Shown one piece after another: positions 62,191-64,000 of a stretch of DNA of 64,000 nt (positions are counted from its first letter, which is position 1; each line of letters begins with the position of its first letter). The stretch covers positions 100,922,001 to 100,986,000 of the forward strand of contig NC_133167.1 of NCBI RefSeq assembly GCF_040802235.1. Direction: 5' to 3'. The translations under genes were made by a program, and so were the position numbers. The notes under the pieces were generated by a model. The model had not been told where the DNA came from, did not search any database, and was given only the letters and a program-made list of their open reading frames with translations. Source of the stretch: Manis javanica. Taxonomy: Eukaryota; Chordata; Mammalia; Pholidota; Manidae.

Positions 62191-62779
62191 GATCGGCGGG
62201 GGACTAATATTTGCCTGGCAACCGCCTGGGAGGGAAAAGGAGGTGGTAAACGGGCCTGCAGGCGAGTGAGCGCCTGCAGCAGCCATACGCGCGGAGCGCA
62301 GGGGCGCAGCGGCCGCAGGCACCGGGGGGCGAGGACCCTCACAAAACAGTGTCGCCTCCTTTAGTCCCACCGCTGAGTCTCACACGATTGCCTGTTTACA
62401 AATCCCAGCAAGCCCTCAGTCCCAGCGCCAGTGAGTTTTAAAGCCTGTCCAGAGTCATTAAAGTAATTAAGTAAGCCTTTAATAGGCTGTTCCGCCGGGT
62501 TCAAGGGAGAGCTCTTGGAGACAGAGGCGCCCCGTTTGTTCCCAGGCTTTTCTCACACGACTTGGTGACACGTCCATCTCCCCCCTTTTTGTTTACACCG
62601 CTTTATTTGTCCGGACATCCCGGCAGGTGTGGGGCTGCGGCTGGCACACGAGGCTCCCTCCTCGCCTCGCCCCTCCCGCCAGTCTTTGGCACGCGACGCT
62701 TCCCTCTTAGCCCCTGACCACGTCCCTTGCTTTCTTTTCTCCCCCCACGGGCTCTCTTTTTGCGGGGGGAAGAGGCTCA

Positions 62780-63490
62780 ATTTGTAGCCTATTATCCTAT
62801 ACGAAAATGTCCATTGAAAAGTATGAATAGTTTCATTGGACCAAATTTTAATAATGGCAGAGGGTGGGGCGGAGAGACAGCAGGCGTGTGTGTGTGTGTG
62901 AGCGAGGGAGGGGTGGGAGGATTGGGGGGCAATACGGAGAAGAGTGGGCAAAAAGAAAAGGGGGAATGCAGCTGGCCCAGGCGAGCATTATGCAACGTCA
63001 CCTGCGAGAGGGGGCGCCTACAGACCCCTATTCATTTGCCTAATTTTGGTCAATTTAACAAACTTCAGGAGAAATTATTGTGGCTTTGTCAGGGAGGGTG
63101 AAGCCTTCTGATCGAATTAACAGCATGTTTTGATCCGGTAAATGTCATTAGAAAGGGAGAAACAATCGCGCTTAGAGGGCTCTGAGTAATGCGCCCAAGT
63201 GGAGACGCCAAAGCGCACGGCTCACAAAGGGAGCAAGTAGCTGCCACAGGGAACTTTTGTACCCGCCCATCGCCCAAGTTTTGACACAAAAAGGCATTAT
63301 TTCATACTTGAATACGTTTAATCCAACGATTGTCTATTTTCTGCAAACATATTTTCACAGCATTGTTAACTTTTTATGTCCCCCTTTCGCGGGCGCCTTT
63401 TCTTAACGTTTGGGGGCGGGAGAGCGCAGACACTTTGGGCATCAATATTTGTCACTGAAAAGGGCTCCGTGAAGTTAGGGAAGTTGATCT
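62780..63490. promoter_or_regulatory. Candidate conserved upstream enhancer blocks
   Basis: AT-rich, repeat-free sequence interrupts the CpG-rich HELT upstream domain. It contains homeodomain-like cores (CATTAGA, TAATTTTGG, GAATTAAC, TTTAATCC), SOX-like words (ATTGTGG, AACAATC, GATTGTC) and CATTGTTAAC. It begins about 0.9 kb upstream of the ATG. There is no coding potential on either strand that I would trust. Enhancer status is inferred from composition and position only. A (GT)n run sits at about 62,886-62,900. Confidence 0.35.
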
Positions 63491-63499
63491 CTTTTTTAT

Positions 63500-63770
63500 G
63501 GTTTTAGAGAGCGAATATATCGGGGGAGGAGGAGGGAGGGAAACCACGAACAGAAACGAAGGAGGAAACTCGCTGGACGGGCCCAAGGGGAAGGAGGGGG
63601 GCGACGGCGGCGGGGAACTCCCCGGGCGTCTGCGCCTCCGCGGGCAGCCCGACTCCGCGGCCGGGGGCCTCCTCCCCCACTGACAGGGCTCCCTCACATT
63701 TGCCGCCTGGGAGCCCTCACTGGGGGGGCTCCAGGCGTGCTGGCGTGGGTGGGGGCTGAGCCCTCATGTA
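63500..63770. promoter_or_regulatory. Second CpG-rich patch upstream of HELT
   Basis: Very GC-rich stretch (GGAGGAGGGAGG, then GGCGACGGCGGCGGGGAA and CCGCGGCCGGGGG) about 1.7 kb upstream of the HELT ATG. It could be an alternative promoter or a shore of the main island. No recognisable coding exon is visible, and the short reading frames on both strands are low-complexity. Confidence 0.4.
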
Positions 63771-64000
63771 GATGGAAAGTATAAAAATGGTTTTTGTTTT
63801 AAGACCTGCTCTAGAGCCACCCATCTCTCAACCTTTTTCCGGTCTGGTCCATCTGAGAACGACAGAGACCTCTCCTTGGATATATTTCTGTCCTTTTCTG
63901 CTCCCCACCTCGCCTAAATTCTCTCTACCTTTGCTGGACTGTGGGGCCCCTGCTCTCCCTTTGGGGGTTGCCAGTCCTTGGCAGAGGTGGCTGAAGAGGC

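Larger units (their letters stand above)
59260..62760. promoter_or_regulatory. CpG island covering HELT
   Basis: A sharp rise in GC and CpG begins near 59,260 and spans the 3' flank, all exons, the introns and the promoter, with a short AT-rich dip at 62,040-62,160. An island over the whole gene is typical of Polycomb-regulated developmental transcription-factor genes. The extent was judged by eye. Confidence 0.75.

Noticed and set aside
63779-63790. Plus-strand AGTATAAAAATG as a divergent promoter TATA box
   Set aside because: A single word at the window edge, with no downstream exon visible to support it.
1-64000. tRNA genes, rRNA, CRISPR arrays or bacterial-type operons
   Set aside because: None recognised on either strand; the window is vertebrate nuclear DNA. 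tRNA-derived similarity is limited to MIR SINEs.

Overview
The window looks like a mammalian (placental) nuclear chromosome segment. It has one spliced vertebrate developmental gene, HELT, with canonical GT-AG introns, and a large AT-rich intergenic expanse full of L2, MIR, hAT-Charlie, Tigger, L1 and endogenous-retrovirus LTR remnants. No bacterial-type gene organisation is present. I saw none of the familiar lineage-specific SINEs (primate Alu, carnivore tRNA-Lys SINE, bovid or equid SINEs). The youngest-looking L1 3' ends (about 2,690, 17,250 and 35,190) resemble those I associate with pangolins. That species hint is from memory and weak.

Layout. Positions 1-59,250 are gene-poor. They hold nested repeats, three solo LTRs with readable target-site duplications at 19,005-19,541, 30,456-30,950 and 31,077-31,325, a fourth LTR with a duplicated U3 segment at 4,329-4,800, and many old L2/MIR/L1 fragments. 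Two places here could be more than repeats: a single exon-like EF-hand segment at 21,252-21,362 (+), and an isolated CpG-rich island at about 11,040-11,570. Positions 59,260-63,770 are a large GC/CpG-rich domain containing HELT on the minus strand.

HELT is complete: four coding exons at 61864-61890, 61318-61422, 60949-61045 and 60047-60546 (minus strand), 729 nt including the stop, 242 aa. A TATA-like box lies about 100 bp upstream of the ATG, two CACGTG E-boxes sit further upstream, and an AATAAA signal lies about 150 nt after the stop. Upstream of the promoter, AT-rich blocks rich in homeodomain/SOX-like words (62,780-63,490) break the CpG island and are candidate developmental enhancers.

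HELT encodes a HES/HEY-related bHLH-Orange repressor known for GABAergic fate specification in the midbrain and diencephalon. Since HELT reads leftward here, the 59 kb to its left is its downstream flank. In other mammals this interval is a long gene-poor stretch before SLC25A4, which fits the absence of further confident genes.
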